Source: Idiomarina sp. (lineage in GTDB: Bacteria; Pseudomonadota; Gammaproteobacteria; Enterobacterales; Alteromonadaceae). From it: a stretch of 64,000 bases of DNA. The notes beneath the pieces are model-generated. The model was not told the DNA's origin. It did no database searches and worked only from the letters and a program-made list of their open reading frames with translations. The position numbers and the translations under genes were made by a program. The stretch lies in NCBI GenBank assembly GCA_020831965.1, contig JAFIFP010000008.1:1-64000 (forward strand), written 5' to 3'. This document shows, in pieces, positions 1 through 11,788 of this stretch. Numbering within the stretch: position 1 is the stretch's first letter; each line of letters starts with the position of its first letter.

Positions 1-192
<192 letters not shown>

Positions 193-241
193 TTATTTAA
201 AGGTAAATTTTCGTAGGATAAGGGCACAATTCTGTAAAAAC

Positions 242-317
242 TGGTGCTGATAGGCGGATTTGAACCGCCGACCTCACCCTTACCAAGGGTGCGCTCTACC
301 GACTGAGCTATATCAGC
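242..317 (-). tRNA. thrT: tRNA-Thr (anticodon GGU)
   Basis: A 76-nt cloverleaf with encoded CCA. The 5' end GCTGATA pairs with TATCAGC at the 3' end, the anticodon loop is CTTGGTAAG, and the T loop contains GGTTCAAATCC. It lies about 100 bp ahead of tuf, as thrT does in E. coli. Confidence 0.97.
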
Positions 318-333
318 ACAAACGAGTTTTCGT

Positions 334-408
<75 letters not shown>

Positions 409-443
409 ATTCAGAACTGGGCTACCTCGGACCTACAAAAAAA

Positions 444-528
444 TGGTGGAGGGGGCAGGATTCGAACCTGCGAAGGCTGAGCCGTCAGATTTACAGTCTG
501 ATCCCTTTGACCGCTCGGGAACCCCTCC
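444..528 (-). tRNA. tyrU: tRNA-Tyr (anticodon GUA)
   Basis: An 85-nt class II tRNA with a long variable arm and encoded CCA. The acceptor stem GGAGGGG pairs with CCCCTCC, and the anticodon loop is ACTGTAAAT. Its position between tRNA-Thr(UGU) and tRNA-Gly(UCC) matches the E. coli tufB tRNA cluster. Confidence 0.97.
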
Positions 529-544
529 ACGAATTTTTTAAAGT

Positions 545-620
<76 letters not shown>

Positions 621-641
621 ACCACCGGTTAGGTGGAGCGC

Positions 642-670
642 ATTCTAGGGGATCGTTCCCGGTGTTGCAA
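642..670 (-). promoter_or_regulatory. Sigma-70 promoter of the tRNA-tuf operon
   Basis: On the minus strand the -35 box TTGCAA (665-670) and -10 box TAGAAT (642-647) are separated by exactly 17 bp. A GC-rich discriminator GCGC follows the -10 box, which is typical of stable-RNA promoters under stringent control. Growth-rate or ppGpp control is inferred from that feature only. Confidence 0.8.
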
Positions 671-732
671 CTGTGAATGCGCATTTTTTTCGGATTTTAA
701 GCGCGACTGGTTAAAAAATGAAACCTACGCTT

Positions 733-756
733 AAAAAAACGGCCATTTCTGACCGT
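733..756 (-). terminator. Rho-independent terminator after purA
   Basis: The minus strand reads ACGGTCA-GAAA-TGGCCGT and then a run of seven T. The stem has 7 bp, one of them G-U, closed by a GAAA tetraloop. It starts 9 bp after the purA stop and separates purA from the tRNA promoter. Confidence 0.85.
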
Positions 757-764
757 GATCTTGC

Positions 765-2108
<1,344 letters not shown>

Positions 2109-2145
2109 CTATCAGAAATCGCGACCCGTTTTGCAGCTTTTTTGC

Positions 2146-3300
2146 TCACTCAAACTCAATCTGCTGATAATCTTCAGCGTTATGGTAAAGCGCAAAGCCA
2201 AAGCGCAGGCGATCATTACGAAAATCTGTAGCCACTCCGCGCTCACGTAAGTGTGCGGCTAGCTCGCTGACTTGCTGCGCATCACCAAATCGGAACGTAA
2301 AAAAGTGTCCGTGTGTTTCGAGACCATTCTCAAGCAGTGTCTGGCGATTAACACGTGCATCGCCAAGCGCGTCAATCCGCACTAAAAACGCTTGCTGTAA
2401 CTCCCGAATATACTCGTGAACCCGCACAGAAGTGAGGCCTTCTCGCTCCCACATTTGCAGCACCGCATCCAGGCGGTACAACGCACTCAAATCCACTGTT
2501 GCACCGGCCATGCACATGCCATCAACCGCATAACCTACGGGGCCATCTTGAGGTTTAGCTAAACTTCCGAAGTCTGCAAACCAGCCCGTATACTCCGGCC
2601 GAAACTCACGGCCTTTGGGAACCACCGCAAAGCAGCACCCTTCCCCAGCTTGGGCGTACTTGTAAGCCCCTGCTAGATAGAAAACACGGTCTTCATAGGC
2701 GGACCAGTCGGTCGGAATAGCCCCAAAGCCATGATATCCATCCACCATAATTAACGCGTCATCATTCTGCACTTGGTCAAGCCAAGTGCTTGGCGCAGGT
2801 GCGGCCACACCAGAGTTATAGAATACCTGGCTAATGAAGATCATGTCCCAATCGCGTCCAGTTACCGCATCACGCCAGCGCGCCGCAAAGCTATCAAAGG
2901 GCTCAGTTGGTACTCGCACCACCTCTACATTACCCCGTTCCTCAAGTCGTCTGCTCTGACGATTGAAGCTATGAAATTCACTGTCAGTAGTAAGCACCGC
3001 TAGGGGGCGCCCGTACCGAAAGGTAGATATTGCGCGGTAAAGGAGTTCGTGGGTATTCGGAGCGAAAACAATTTGTTGAGGCGAGCTAACATTGAGGATC
3101 TTGGCAATGCCTTGCTGGACTGCAGGCACTCTCTCGGCGAATAAATAGCCCCATTTCTCATCCGCCATACTCGCCGCGTCATCCCAATAACGCAGTTGCG
3201 CCTCGCGAGTCACGTCGGGCCAATAATAATGGCTATGGGGCGCGCAATGCAGAAGCCCAGGGCGGGCTGCCAGAAACCGAGAATAGAGCGCTTTGTACAT
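2146..3300 (-). CDS. Kynureninase-like class V aminotransferase-fold PLP enzyme
   Basis: A 384-residue PLP-dependent protein of fold type I. Visible features are FAPNTHELLYRAIS (cofactor-phosphate region), MVDGYHGFGAIP with the Asp that contacts the PLP ring nitrogen, and AGAYKYAQAGEG, whose Lys matches the Schiff-base lysine in kynureninase-like enzymes. The start at 3300 follows GAGG; a longer frame to 3366 would run through the hflC terminator, so I reject it. Substrate is not predictable. No tryptophan-degradation genes are nearby, so calling it a kynureninase would be unsafe. It sits between hflC and purA on the same strand, behind a terminator. Confidence 0.8.
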   Translation of the reverse strand: MYKALYSRFLAARPGLLHCAPHSHYYWPDVTREAQLRYWDDAASMADEKWGYLFAERVPAVQQGIAKILNVSSPQQIVFAPNTHELLYRAISTFRYGRPLAVLTTDSEFHSFNRQSRRLEERGNVEVVRVPTEPFDSFAARWRDAVTGRDWDMIFISQVFYNSGVAAPAPSTWLDQVQNDDALIMVDGYHGFGAIPTDWSAYEDRVFYLAGAYKYAQAGEGCCFAVVPKGREFRPEYTGWFADFGSLAKPQDGPVGYAVDGMCMAGATVDLSALYRLDAVLQMWEREGLTSVRVHEYIRELQQAFLVRIDALGDARVNRQTLLENGLETHGHFFTFRFGDAQQVSELAAHLRERGVATDFRNDRLRFGFALYHNAEDYQQIEFE

Positions 3301-3341
3301 GGTTACCTCGTCCTCTTTGTCTTCAAAAAAGGAGTCCACAA

Positions 3342-3364
3342 AAAAGGGGGCTAAGCCCCCTTTC
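3342..3364 (-). terminator. Rho-independent terminator after hflKC
   Basis: The minus strand reads AAAGGGGGC-TTA-GCCCCCTTTTTT just beyond the hflC stop. The stem is GC-rich with at least 6 G-C pairs and runs into six T. It ends the long nnr-hflC operon and supports the shorter start for the downstream aminotransferase. Confidence 0.9.
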
Positions 3365-3382
3365 ATTATGACATCTCAATGA

Positions 3383-4273
3383 TTAATTCGCAGGTGCTGC
3401 GTTCATTGAACTGAAGTACTTAAAGAAGTCACTATCAGGGCCAATCACGAGTACGCTGTCGCCGTCACCGAAGCTATGAGTATAAGCTTCAAGCGTACGA
3501 ATAAACGCGAAGAACTCACGATCTTGGCTGTATGTTTCAGCGTAAATACGTGCAGCTTCTGCATCCCCTTCACCGCGAATCTGACGCGCTTCACGTTCAG
3601 CGTCCGCCAACATTACGGTGACGCGAGCGTCTACGTCTGCACGAATAATTTCTGCTTGCTCACGACCCTCTGAACGATGCTCACGCGCAACCGCATTACG
3701 CTCTGCACGCATCCGTTCGAAAATCGCCTGACTTACTTCAGTGGGTAAGTTGATTTGCTTCACACGCACGTCGAGTACCTGAATACCCAAGTCATTTGAG
3801 CTTTCTGAAGCTTGCAACAGAGCTTGCTCCATCAGCTCATCACGCTCACCAGACACGATATCTCGAATAGTTCGAGTACCGAACTCAGCACGCAAGCCGG
3901 AGTTAATCCGTCGAGTTAGCAGCTCTTCTGCCTGACGTTGGTTACCACCGCCAGTAGACAGATAGTACTTCGAGAAATCTTCGATGCGCCATTTCACGAA
4001 GGCGTCAACGATGAGGTCTTTTTTCTCACTGGTAGTAAAGCGGTCAGCTTCGCCATCCAAGGTTTTAATCCGTGCATCTAGTTTCACAATCCGCTCAATG
4101 AACGGGATCTTGAAATGCAGACCTGGTTGATACACCACCGGCATCCCTTGCTCATCTTGAGCAACTTTACCGAAGCGAATCACAATGCCGCGCTCAGCTT
4201 CACCGACTACGAATAGCGACGAATATGTCAGTGCAGCGAGAATCACGATAATTACTAGCACAAAATTTTTCAT
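3383..4273 (-). CDS. hflC: FtsH modulator HflC (SPFH/band 7 membrane protein)
   Basis: Partner of HflK in the large inner-membrane complex that surrounds the FtsH protease and limits degradation of membrane substrates. The 296-residue protein has one N-terminal membrane segment (about residues 4-22, VLVIIVILAALTYSSLFVV) followed by a periplasmic band-7 domain beginning EAERGIVIRFGKV. A charged Ala/Glu/Arg-rich helix follows (about 180-250), as in the family. It starts 2 bp after the hflK stop, so translation is probably coupled. Confidence 0.95.
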   Translation of the reverse strand: MKNFVLVIIVILAALTYSSLFVVGEAERGIVIRFGKVAQDEQGMPVVYQPGLHFKIPFIERIVKLDARIKTLDGEADRFTTSEKKDLIVDAFVKWRIEDFSKYYLSTGGGNQRQAEELLTRRINSGLRAEFGTRTIRDIVSGERDELMEQALLQASESSNDLGIQVLDVRVKQINLPTEVSQAIFERMRAERNAVAREHRSEGREQAEIIRADVDARVTVMLADAEREARQIRGEGDAEAARIYAETYSQDREFFAFIRTLEAYTHSFGDGDSVLVIGPDSDFFKYFSSMNAAPAN

Positions 4274-4275
4274 GA

Positions 4276-5451
4276 TTAGTTGCTCCCCCGACCACTTGTA
4301 CGAGTCGTTGTACGCGTTGTTCCATCAGTCGTTGGCGTGTGCCGTGAGCTAGGAACACCATTTTGCTGTTGTGGAGATGGCAGCATTGGCGCTTGGGTGC
4401 GCGTGCGTCCATGACTCTCAAGAATCTTATCCAACGGCAAATACATCATGTTGTTACTGCCCTCAACGTCGAGGAAGATCTTCGCGTTGTTGGCGTAAAT
4501 ACGCTCCAGAGTTTCAAGGAACAAGCGCTGACGTAACACTTCAGGTGCCGCTTGATACTGTGGCAGTAATTCATTGAAGCGTGCAGTTTCACCTTGAGCG
4601 CGAAGAATCACCTGCTCTTTGTAAGCCTGTGCTTCTTGTTGCATACGGCGAACTCGACCACGCGCGGTAGGTTCAATTTCCCGCGCATAAGCTTCTGCTT
4701 CACGTACGAAACGCTCTTGGTCTTCCTGCGCACGAATCGCATCATCAAAAGCGTCACGCACCTCTTCAGGTGGGCGAGCGCTTTGGAAGCTCACTTCAAC
4801 AACATTGATACCCAAATCATAACGCTCAACCAAGCGGTCAATAATCTGCCAGGTTTGCTGGCGGACATTTTCACGACCTACGGTTAGGATATTATCCATG
4901 GTGTTGTGGCCAATCACGTAACGCAATGCACTGTCCGTGATTTGCGACAAGCTCGCGTCTGGATTTTCAACGTTAAACAAATATGCTCGCGGGCTAACCA
5001 CTCGATACTGTACGTTCAGTTGTACGCGCACCACGTTCTCGTCTTCGGTCAACATGAAGCCTGTAGCTTCTTGCTCACGAACGTTGTTTACGTCCACTTC
5101 TGTGACTGTATCAATCAGTGCTGGCCGCCAATGCAGACCTGAGGTCACTTCACTGTGGTAAGCACCAAAACGCTGAATAACACCGCGTTCTGCTTCTTTG
5201 ATTGTATAGAAACCCGCGATAAACCAAATAAACACAATCAGTACAAGTCCAATCACCAGCCCTTTCGCTGGCAAACTTCCACCACTCATGCCTCCGCCTG
5301 AGCCGCCTTTACCGCCGCCCAAACCAAGTTTACCCATCAGGTTCTTTAATGCTTCATCTAGATCAGGTGGCCCCTGCTCACGTCCACCCTTGTTGTTATT
5401 ACTCCAAGGGTCGCGATCTTTGCCACCATTTCCCGGTTGATTCCAGGCCAT
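4276..5451 (-). CDS. hflK: FtsH modulator HflK (SPFH/band 7 membrane protein)
   Basis: Partner of HflC in the FtsH-regulating complex. The 391-residue protein starts with a Gly- and Asn-rich cytoplasmic region (MAWNQPGNGGKDRDPW, then GGGKGGSGGGMSGG), typical of HflK. One membrane segment follows at about residues 67-85, then a band-7 domain starting EAERGVIQRFGAY. The C-terminus is a Thr/Arg/Gly-rich disordered tail. It lies 47 bp downstream of hflX in the same operon. Confidence 0.95.
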   Translation of the reverse strand: MAWNQPGNGGKDRDPWSNNNKGGREQGPPDLDEALKNLMGKLGLGGGKGGSGGGMSGGSLPAKGLVIGLVLIVFIWFIAGFYTIKEAERGVIQRFGAYHSEVTSGLHWRPALIDTVTEVDVNNVREQEATGFMLTEDENVVRVQLNVQYRVVSPRAYLFNVENPDASLSQITDSALRYVIGHNTMDNILTVGRENVRQQTWQIIDRLVERYDLGINVVEVSFQSARPPEEVRDAFDDAIRAQEDQERFVREAEAYAREIEPTARGRVRRMQQEAQAYKEQVILRAQGETARFNELLPQYQAAPEVLRQRLFLETLERIYANNAKIFLDVEGSNNMMYLPLDKILESHGRTRTQAPMLPSPQQQNGVPSSRHTPTTDGTTRTTTRTSGRGSN

Positions 5452-5498
5452 TGACTACTCCAGGTTTGAAAAAATTACACATGGATCAACGTGACAAT

Positions 5499-6791
5499 TC
5501 AGTCAGTTGAACCACCGAATTGCCCTAAATTCTTGCCGTACTGCTTTTCGAGGCGACGCCACTCAACAATCGGCATGCGTACCGATAGTACCATATCTCC
5601 GTTGTCCTGTGGCGCTTCTGACTGTACACAACTTAATGCATAGAGTGTACTTCTCAGTTTACCCTCAGACGGTGGTAAGCGTAAATCCTGCACCACCATC
5701 CGCGGCGCCAGCCGTTCAGACAACGCTTGATGCAATAACTCAATGCCTTCACCCGTCACTGCCGACACCCACACGCGAATTGGTAGACCTTCGTCATCAT
5801 AGTCAATTCGAGCGCGCACTCCGTCAATCAGATCGACCTTATTGAACACCATAAGTTGCGGGATTTCCAACGCACCGATTTCTTCTAATACGGCATTCAC
5901 TTCCTGTTGGTTTTCCGCTTGGCGTTCATCATGGGCGTCCACCACATGGATCAATAAGTCGGCGTCTCGCGTTTCAGTTAACGTTGCTTTAAAAGCTGCC
6001 ACAAGATCATGGGGGAGATGTCGAATAAATCCAACGGTATCCGCGAAAATAACCGTCCCAATGTCGTCGAGCTCAAGGCTACGCAAGGTCGGGTCCAAGG
6101 TTGCAAAGAGTTGATCCGCGGCGTAAACGTCTGACGCAGTCAATCGATTAAACAAGGTCGACTTGCCCGCGTTGGTGTAGCCCACTAAAGCCAAGGTTGG
6201 TATTTCCGCGCGTTTTCTTGCACGTCGACCTTGCTCACGCTGTTTCTCGACTTTATCCAGCCGCTTCATAATGCTTTTGATGCGCTCACGCAGTAACCGA
6301 CGATCAGTCTCGAGCTGAGTTTCACCCGGCCCACGTAAACCGATACCACCTTTCTGCCGCTCCAAGTGAGTCCACCCACGAATCAGACGCGTCGAAATAT
6401 GACGCAACTGTGCGAGCTCGACTTGCAGCTTACCTTCGTGGGTTCGAGCGCGTTGCGCAAAGATATCGAGGATTAAACCAGTACGGTCAATCACTCGACA
6501 TTCAAAAATACGTTCAAGATTGCGCTCTTGGGACGGGGATAACGCATGGTTAAAGATCACAACGTCAGCGTTCGCTGCTTTGACAGCACTGGCGATTTCT
6601 TCCGCTTTACCTGTGCCTACAAATAAACGAGAGTCCGGCGCATGACGAGAACCGGTGACGACAGCAACCGCTTCCACGCCAGCTGACGACACCAATAATT
6701 TGAGTTCTTCCAGATCTTCACGTGCTGATTCTGCTAAAAAGTTAACATGAACCAGAACGGCTTGCTCTCCACCCTGATACCTTTCAAACAA
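5499..6791 (-). CDS. hflX: Ribosome-associated GTPase HflX
   Basis: A GTPase that binds the 50S subunit and splits stalled or heat-damaged ribosomes. The 430-residue protein has the N-terminal HflX domain, the linker GGIGLRGPGETQLETDRR, and a G domain with GYTNAGKST (G1), FADTVGFI (G3) and FNKVDLI (G4). The start codon is TTG, giving (M)FERYQGGEQAV, which aligns with the E. coli start; AAGGAG lies 9 bp upstream. It follows hfq by 20 bp, the order seen in enterics. Confidence 0.96.
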   Translation of the reverse strand: MFERYQGGEQAVLVHVNFLAESAREDLEELKLLVSSAGVEAVAVVTGSRHAPDSRLFVGTGKAEEIASAVKAANADVVIFNHALSPSQERNLERIFECRVIDRTGLILDIFAQRARTHEGKLQVELAQLRHISTRLIRGWTHLERQKGGIGLRGPGETQLETDRRLLRERIKSIMKRLDKVEKQREQGRRARKRAEIPTLALVGYTNAGKSTLFNRLTASDVYAADQLFATLDPTLRSLELDDIGTVIFADTVGFIRHLPHDLVAAFKATLTETRDADLLIHVVDAHDERQAENQQEVNAVLEEIGALEIPQLMVFNKVDLIDGVRARIDYDDEGLPIRVWVSAVTGEGIELLHQALSERLAPRMVVQDLRLPPSEGKLRSTLYALSCVQSEAPQDNGDMVLSVRMPIVEWRRLEKQYGKNLGQFGGSTD

Positions 6792-6811
6792 GCAAGCCTA
6801 CTCCTTCACCT

Positions 6812-7075
<264 letters not shown>

Positions 7076-7140
7076 CTATTTCCTATTGTTATTAGAATTA
7101 TTATCGGCTTTCGTGCCCATCCTTCATGAGCTGCCGCTCT

Positions 7141-7149
7141 AGTGTAGCA
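7141..7149 (-). promoter_or_regulatory. Candidate extended -10 promoter for hfq
   Basis: The minus strand reads TGCTACACT, a TGN motif joined to a TACACT hexamer. No good -35 box lies at 17 bp; TTGCAC is 20 bp away. It lies 69 bp upstream of the hfq start, in the only sizeable gap of the nnr-hflC operon. Dedicated promoters ahead of hfq are known in E. coli. Confidence 0.45.
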
Positions 7150-7231
7150 ATAAATTTGTTATTGTTGTGCAAAAGCCATATTCAAAGTGGCCAATTTTCC
7201 AGCGCCTGTCACTATATCAAATAGCGAGTTC

Positions 7232-8191
7232 TCACGATTCATGCCATATATCGGACGGCGTCGGACTTTTTTGAAGTATTACTTGAGCTTGCGAGACTAG
7301 ATTCCCGTCTTCGGGGTGCAGCCAGTGCAGGCCCTTCCATGAACGCAGCCACGTCAGTTGTCGTTTCGCTAACTGGCGCGTTGCGATAATGCCCCGTTCA
7401 CGCATCTCGGCGTAACTCAGTTCACCTTCTAAGTATTGCCACATCTGGCGATATCCCACACAACGCATCGATGGCAAATCCAAATGTAAATCTTCACGAG
7501 ATTTCAGTTGCTTAACTTCATTTTCAAAGTCCGCAGCCAGCATTTGGTCAAACCGTAATGCGATACGCTCGTGCAGCACAGAACGATCTCTTGGAGCGAC
7601 AGCAATTTGCCATGTTGGGTACTGAATTCCCGGTGACTGCTCTTTCGTTAATTCGGTAAGTGAACGCCCACTTACTTCAAAAACCTCTAATGCTCTTAAA
7701 AGGCGCTGTGGGTCATTCGGGTGAATACGTGCTGCACTCACAGGATCAACTTTGTGCAGTTCATCATGTAAAGATTGCCAACCTTTTAATTCTGCGCGCT
7801 GTTGCAACTGTTCTCGCACACGAGCGTCTGCCGCTGGCAAGCTATTTAAACCTGCAAGTAACGCTCGATAATAGAGCATGGTACCGCCGACCATGATAGG
7901 CGTTTTACCGCGCGCAAATATACTCTCAATCAGCGTGGCAGCGTCCTTAGCAAAATCTGCGGCTGAGTAAACGTCAGCCGGGTCTTTAATGTCGACAAGG
8001 TGATGCGGGTATTGTGCTAACTCGTCAGAGCTTGGTTTTGCGGTACCGATGTCCATACCGCGATAAATCAATGCTGAATCGACACTGATCAACTCTGCCG
8101 GCATGCGGTCGTGCAAAGCCATCGCAAGCGCCGTCTTACCAGCGGCCGTTGGACCACTAATACAGATGATTCCTCGTGCGCTCTGGCTCAT
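7232..8191 (-). CDS. miaA: tRNA dimethylallyltransferase
   Basis: Adds a dimethylallyl group to A37 of tRNAs that read UNN codons, supporting reading-frame fidelity. The 319-residue protein starts with the P-loop [12 protein letters not shown], then [18 protein letters not shown] and [13 protein letters not shown], all MiaA signatures. The start codon abuts the mutL stop with no gap, so translation is probably coupled. Confidence 0.97.
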   Translation of the reverse strand: MSQSARGIICISGPTAAGKTALAMALHDRMPAELISVDSALIYRGMDIGTAKPSSDELAQYPHHLVDIKDPADVYSAADFAKDAATLIESIFARGKTPIMVGGTMLYYRALLAGLNSLPAADARVREQLQQRAELKGWQSLHDELHKVDPVSAARIHPNDPQRLLRALEVFEVSGRSLTELTKEQSPGIQYPTWQIAVAPRDRSVLHERIALRFDQMLAADFENEVKQLKSREDLHLDLPSMRCVGYRQMWQYLEGELSYAEMRERGIIATRQLAKRQLTWLRSWKGLHWLHPEDGNLVSQAQVILQKSPTPSDIWHES

Positions 8192-9970
8192 CTAGTTGGT
8201 CACCGAAGCAGTTGCTAAGGCCTGCTGCCAGTCGAGCACTTGAACGGGGAGCTGGTCGCCAAAGTCTTGCCATAACTGCTGAATCTTTGCACCCGTTAGG
8301 CGCTCAGTGTGTCCGTGAGAAGCAAGCCAACTTAGCACGTCGTCGCGCTCCTCGATGGTGACTGTTGCTGGCTGTTGCTCAAGCTGTTCAAACAGCCGAG
8401 GCAAGGTATTGGCAATATCAGTGCGCCGGAGGATCGCCGGCACCTGCAGCACAGCAATGCGGTCACCCGACGCACGCCGCAGTGTCACGCCAAGTCGGCT
8501 CAGATGGCCTTGGTACTGCTGTAACAATGTCGCACTCTTGGGATATTCAATTTGTGTGGGCAAGAGCAAGGGTTGGCCTGCCAAACCCGGTTCCAATGCT
8601 TGCATTAATTGATGTTGCGTACCGCATACGACAAGCTGCTGCAGATCCACTAACCCGAGTTCTGCAGACCGAGCGACCACCAACCAGCGTTCATCTAACA
8701 CATGGATAGGCTGCCATTGCGTCCCGTTCGCTTCTGTAGTCAAGGGAGCAAACTGCATCATGTTGGTATAAGTCGAGGAAGCCGCTGCGTTTACAGGCGC
8801 TGAGCCATATGACGCGCCGCCACTCTGGCCCGAAGTATGGCCCGAATTATGGCCCGAAGGATGGCGGTTTCCACCCACCCCCTGTGGCATATTTTGCTGC
8901 ACCGGCTGCTGCACTTGATAAATCGACGGATCAGGCGGTTGATAATTGTGACTGCTGGTCGGCTCTTGTGACGCCCCTACCGACAACGCATCACGCAAGC
9001 TCGATAATACAAAGTCATGTACTTGGCGGGATTGATGAAAACGCACTTCATGCTTCGCTGGATGCACATTCACGTCCACGTCTTTCGCAGGAAGCGTCAA
9101 ATACAGCACAAAACTTGGTTGGCGATCATCACCGAGCAAATCGCCATAGGCCTGACGCACTGCGTGGCCTAATAAGCGGTCACGCATCATTCGGCCATTC
9201 ACATAAAAATACTGCAGATCACTCTGATGCCTGCAAACTTGTGGCGGCGATACCCAGCCCGACAAGCCCAACGGGTCATGATGATGTTCAAGAAAAATAG
9301 CCTCATCGGTAAATCGCTTGCCGACAATCCGGCCGACGCGCATCGCGGCATCGGCATTTTCTCGTTGCGCGGGATAGTGACGAACACTTTGTTGATTGTG
9401 TTGCAACTTAAAGGTCACCTGCGGGGACGCGAGTGCGATGCGCTTCACAACTTCATCGATGTGACCAAACTCGGTCTTTTCGGTGCGCATAAACTTGCGG
9501 CGCGCTGGCGTATTAAAAAACAAATCTTCCACATCCACTGTGGTGCCTTGCGGGTGGGCCGCAGGCTCAAGTTGCACGGCCATGTCTCTGCCTTCACAAA
9601 AGGCCTGCCAGGCGGCGTCCTGTTCCGCAGTACGCGAAGTTAAAGTCAGTCGAGACACGGAACTGATACTGGCGAGGGCTTCGCCACGGAATCCCAAGCT
9701 CATGATGGCTTCAAGATCATCCAGCGTCGCAATTTTACTCGTGGCGTGGCGACTGAGCGCCAGCGTGAGTTCATCCTTGGGGATGCCTGCACCGTTATCA
9801 CGAATGCGAATCCGCCGGCTCCCACCTTTCTCAATATCGATTAGGATATCGGTAGCGCCAGCATCCAAGCTATTTTCCACCAATTCTTTCACCACAGATG
9901 CGGGTCGCTCGACCACCTCACCTGCAGCAATCTGGTTGGCAAGGCGGGTCGGTAATAATTGTATGGGCAT
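8192..9970 (-). CDS. mutL: DNA mismatch repair protein MutL
   Basis: Links MutS mismatch recognition to MutH and UvrD. The true start is [20 protein letters not shown] at 9970, giving 592 residues; a longer frame runs back into amiB. The N-terminal GHKL ATPase has [17 protein letters not shown] and [11 protein letters not shown] Gln/Gly/Ser/His-rich linker (about residues 355-415) contains three 12-bp tandem DNA repeats. The C-terminal dimerisation domain has LGLVDLQQL where nicking MutL proteins have DQHA, so it should lack endonuclease activity, as in other MutH-type gammaproteobacteria. No strong ribosome binding site is visible; the gap to amiB is 13 bp. Confidence 0.97.
   Translation of the reverse strand: MPIQLLPTRLANQIAAGEVVERPASVVKELVENSLDAGATDILIDIEKGGSRRIRIRDNGAGIPKDELTLALSRHATSKIATLDDLEAIMSLGFRGEALASISSVSRLTLTSRTAEQDAAWQAFCEGRDMAVQLEPAAHPQGTTVDVEDLFFNTPARRKFMRTEKTEFGHIDEVVKRIALASPQVTFKLQHNQQSVRHYPAQRENADAAMRVGRIVGKRFTDEAIFLEHHHDPLGLSGWVSPPQVCRHQSDLQYFYVNGRMMRDRLLGHAVRQAYGDLLGDDRQPSFVLYLTLPAKDVDVNVHPAKHEVRFHQSRQVHDFVLSSLRDALSVGASQEPTSSHNYQPPDPSIYQVQQPVQQNMPQGVGGNRHPSGHNSGHTSGQSGGASYGSAPVNAAASSTYTNMMQFAPLTTEANGTQWQPIHVLDERWLVVARSAELGLVDLQQLVVCGTQHQLMQALEPGLAGQPLLLPTQIEYPKSATLLQQYQGHLSRLGVTLRRASGDRIAVLQVPAILRRTDIANTLPRLFEQLEQQPATVTIEERDDVLSWLASHGHTERLTGAKIQQLWQDFGDQLPVQVLDWQQALATASVTN
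8827..8862. repeat. Three 12-bp tandem repeats inside the mutL linker
   Basis: The plus strand has GGCCCGAAGTAT, GGCCCGAATTAT and GGCCCGAAGGAT in direct succession, then a partial fourth unit. On the coding strand they encode four-residue units of the His/Ser/Gly linker. Because 12 is a multiple of 3, gain or loss of a unit would keep the frame. Confidence 0.9.
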
Positions 9971-9983
9971 GGGAGACAACGCG

Positions 9984-11312
9984 CTATGAAGTCGGAATTT
10001 GCAGCTCTTGACCCACTCGGATCGTCGTGCCGCGAAGATTATTATGCTGAACAATCGCCTGAACAGTTGTGTTGTAGCGTTGGGCGAGTGTCGACAAGGA
10101 TTCACCACGGGCTACCACATGAGTTCGAATCCGCTGATTGGCTAAAATAGTGCCGTCAATCGGATGCCTCACGAAGTGCTCGCGTAACCCCTGGTACAGC
10201 GCTTCTGCGAGTCGCTCTTGATGGCGTGCCGTACGCAGCAACTGTTCTTTCTGTGGATTAGAAATAAAACCCAACTCGACCAGAATCGAGGGCGTTCCGA
10301 TATTGCTCAATACCGCAAAGCTTGCGCCCTGTGGGTCACGCCGATGGAGTGTAGTGACCCGACCTAAGTGCTCGAGAATAACCTGCGCCGCTAAGCTGCC
10401 GTCCTGCATTGAGTCATCCCGACGCATGTCCAGCAGAGCACGGGTTAAGAACGGGTCATCATTGTTGGCCGTCAAAGTTGGCTGCAATTCATAGAGTTCT
10501 TCTGACAAGCGTTCTTTGTTTTCCAATGCCCGCCCGAGCTCCGTATCTGAGCGCCGACGGGATAAGATCCACACCGAAGCACCACGGGGCTGCGGCGATG
10601 TAAAGGCGTCGGCATGTAAGGATACGAATAAGTCGGCTCGTGCTTGACGGGTCACGCGTGCGCGCTGTGGTAGCGATAAACCGTAGTCGCCGGTGCGGGT
10701 GAGCACCGCACTCATTGCTGGATCAGCATTAATTTTTTCCGCTAAACGCCGCGCAACCGAGAGGGTGATGTTCTTTTCAAAAGTGCCCGCCGGACCAACC
10801 GAGCCAGGATCTTGACCTCCGTGCCCCGCGTCAATTGCGATCATCACCGGACGGAACTCAGCATGCTCAGCGGTTCTCACTACGCGAGATTGACGCTCTG
10901 GCTGCACCGACGCCCCTTCAATATCCACCACAAGGCGATGTCCATAGCGGTCATTCGGTCCGAGGGTAAAAATAGTGGGTTCCACGGCACGACTTAAATC
11001 GAGCACCACGCGCACAGTCCCATCACGGGGCGGCGTGCTTGGTCGCAAACGTTCAAGCAATAAGGATTCCGAGGTCACTGACGCAAGGTCTACCTGATTC
11101 GAAGACTGATGGAAGTCAATCACGATCCGCGGCGGACCGCCATCGAAAATCGTGAAATAATTGTATTCGGGGCTCGCCGACAGATCGAAAACAATCCGCG
11201 TGCTTTCCGGGGAAGGCCACACCCGCACATTTTCAATTGAAGTCGCCCATGCGGCGATAGGTGACATCGCTATCGCAACACAGATAATCAACCACTTCGA
11301 AAAACGACTCAT
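9984..11312 (-). CDS. amiB: N-acetylmuramoyl-L-alanine amidase AmiB with C-terminal LysM
   Basis: A periplasmic zinc amidase that cuts peptidoglycan during daughter-cell separation. Order: signal peptide (to about AAWA), AMIN septum-targeting domain (about 25-120), Amidase_3 catalytic domain beginning [15 protein letters not shown] with the zinc His, and a C-terminal LysM repeat ([16 protein letters not shown]...). The LysM tail is absent from E. coli AmiB but seen in some other gammaproteobacterial AmiB proteins. I choose the ATG at 11312, which overlaps the tsaE stop as ATGA, over an upstream GTG at 11321. Confidence 0.95.
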   Translation of the reverse strand: MSRFSKWLIICVAIAMSPIAAWATSIENVRVWPSPESTRIVFDLSASPEYNYFTIFDGGPPRIVIDFHQSSNQVDLASVTSESLLLERLRPSTPPRDGTVRVVLDLSRAVEPTIFTLGPNDRYGHRLVVDIEGASVQPERQSRVVRTAEHAEFRPVMIAIDAGHGGQDPGSVGPAGTFEKNITLSVARRLAEKINADPAMSAVLTRTGDYGLSLPQRARVTRQARADLFVSLHADAFTSPQPRGASVWILSRRRSDTELGRALENKERLSEELYELQPTLTANNDDPFLTRALLDMRRDDSMQDGSLAAQVILEHLGRVTTLHRRDPQGASFAVLSNIGTPSILVELGFISNPQKEQLLRTARHQERLAEALYQGLREHFVRHPIDGTILANQRIRTHVVARGESLSTLAQRYNTTVQAIVQHNNLRGTTIRVGQELQIPTS

Positions 11313-11788
11313 GTACTCCACTCGCTCAACAGGTGTTCCCCTGTTTTCGTCAATGCATCTAATTGGGCTTCACGCGATAGCGTACCATCAGCGTTCACCA
11401 CGGGACGTAGTTGAATTTGTAAATCAGGCTGAGGCAACACGCCCGCACCGCGTTGCGGCCATTCAATTAAACATAGGCTATCGTTCGAAAAATAATCACG
11501 AATGCCCATAAATTCAAGCTCTTCTGGGTCAGCAAGACGATATAAATCAAAATGATACACGCGCCACTTGGCCAACTCATAGGGTTCAACCAAGGTATAC
11601 GTTGGGCTTTTCACTGCCCCTTCATGTCCCAATGCCTGAATAAATCCGCGCGAAAAAGTGGTTTTGCCCATACCCAAATCACCCAACAGACTAATCACTG
11701 TGGCCTCACGGCAGGCTAAGGCCAATGCGCGTCCTAGCGCAATCGTTGCAGCTTCATCGGGCAAAGCTAACCTGTCACGAGTCGTCAT
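11309..11788 (-). CDS. tsaE: tRNA threonylcarbamoyladenosine biosynthesis ATPase TsaE
   Basis: Works with TsaB and TsaD to make t6A37 in ANN-decoding tRNAs. The 159-residue protein has the P-loop [16 protein letters not shown], then [11 protein letters not shown] and the Walker-B-like HFDLYRL. It overlaps nnr by 14 bp upstream and amiB by 4 bp downstream, indicating tight translational coupling. Confidence 0.96.
   Translation of the reverse strand: MTTRDRLALPDEAATIALGRALALACREATVISLLGDLGMGKTTFSRGFIQALGHEGAVKSPTYTLVEPYELAKWRVYHFDLYRLADPEELEFMGIRDYFSNDSLCLIEWPQRGAGVLPQPDLQIQLRPVVNADGTLSREAQLDALTKTGEHLLSEWST

Noticed and set aside
2146..3366. Longer start at 3366 for the aminotransferase
   Set aside because: The extra 22 codons translate the hflC terminator hairpin. 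ATG 3300 has a GAGG site.
9483..9989. A 168-codon frame antisense to mutL
   Set aside because: It is Ser/Arg-rich shadow coding opposite the ATPase domain of mutL, with no domain.
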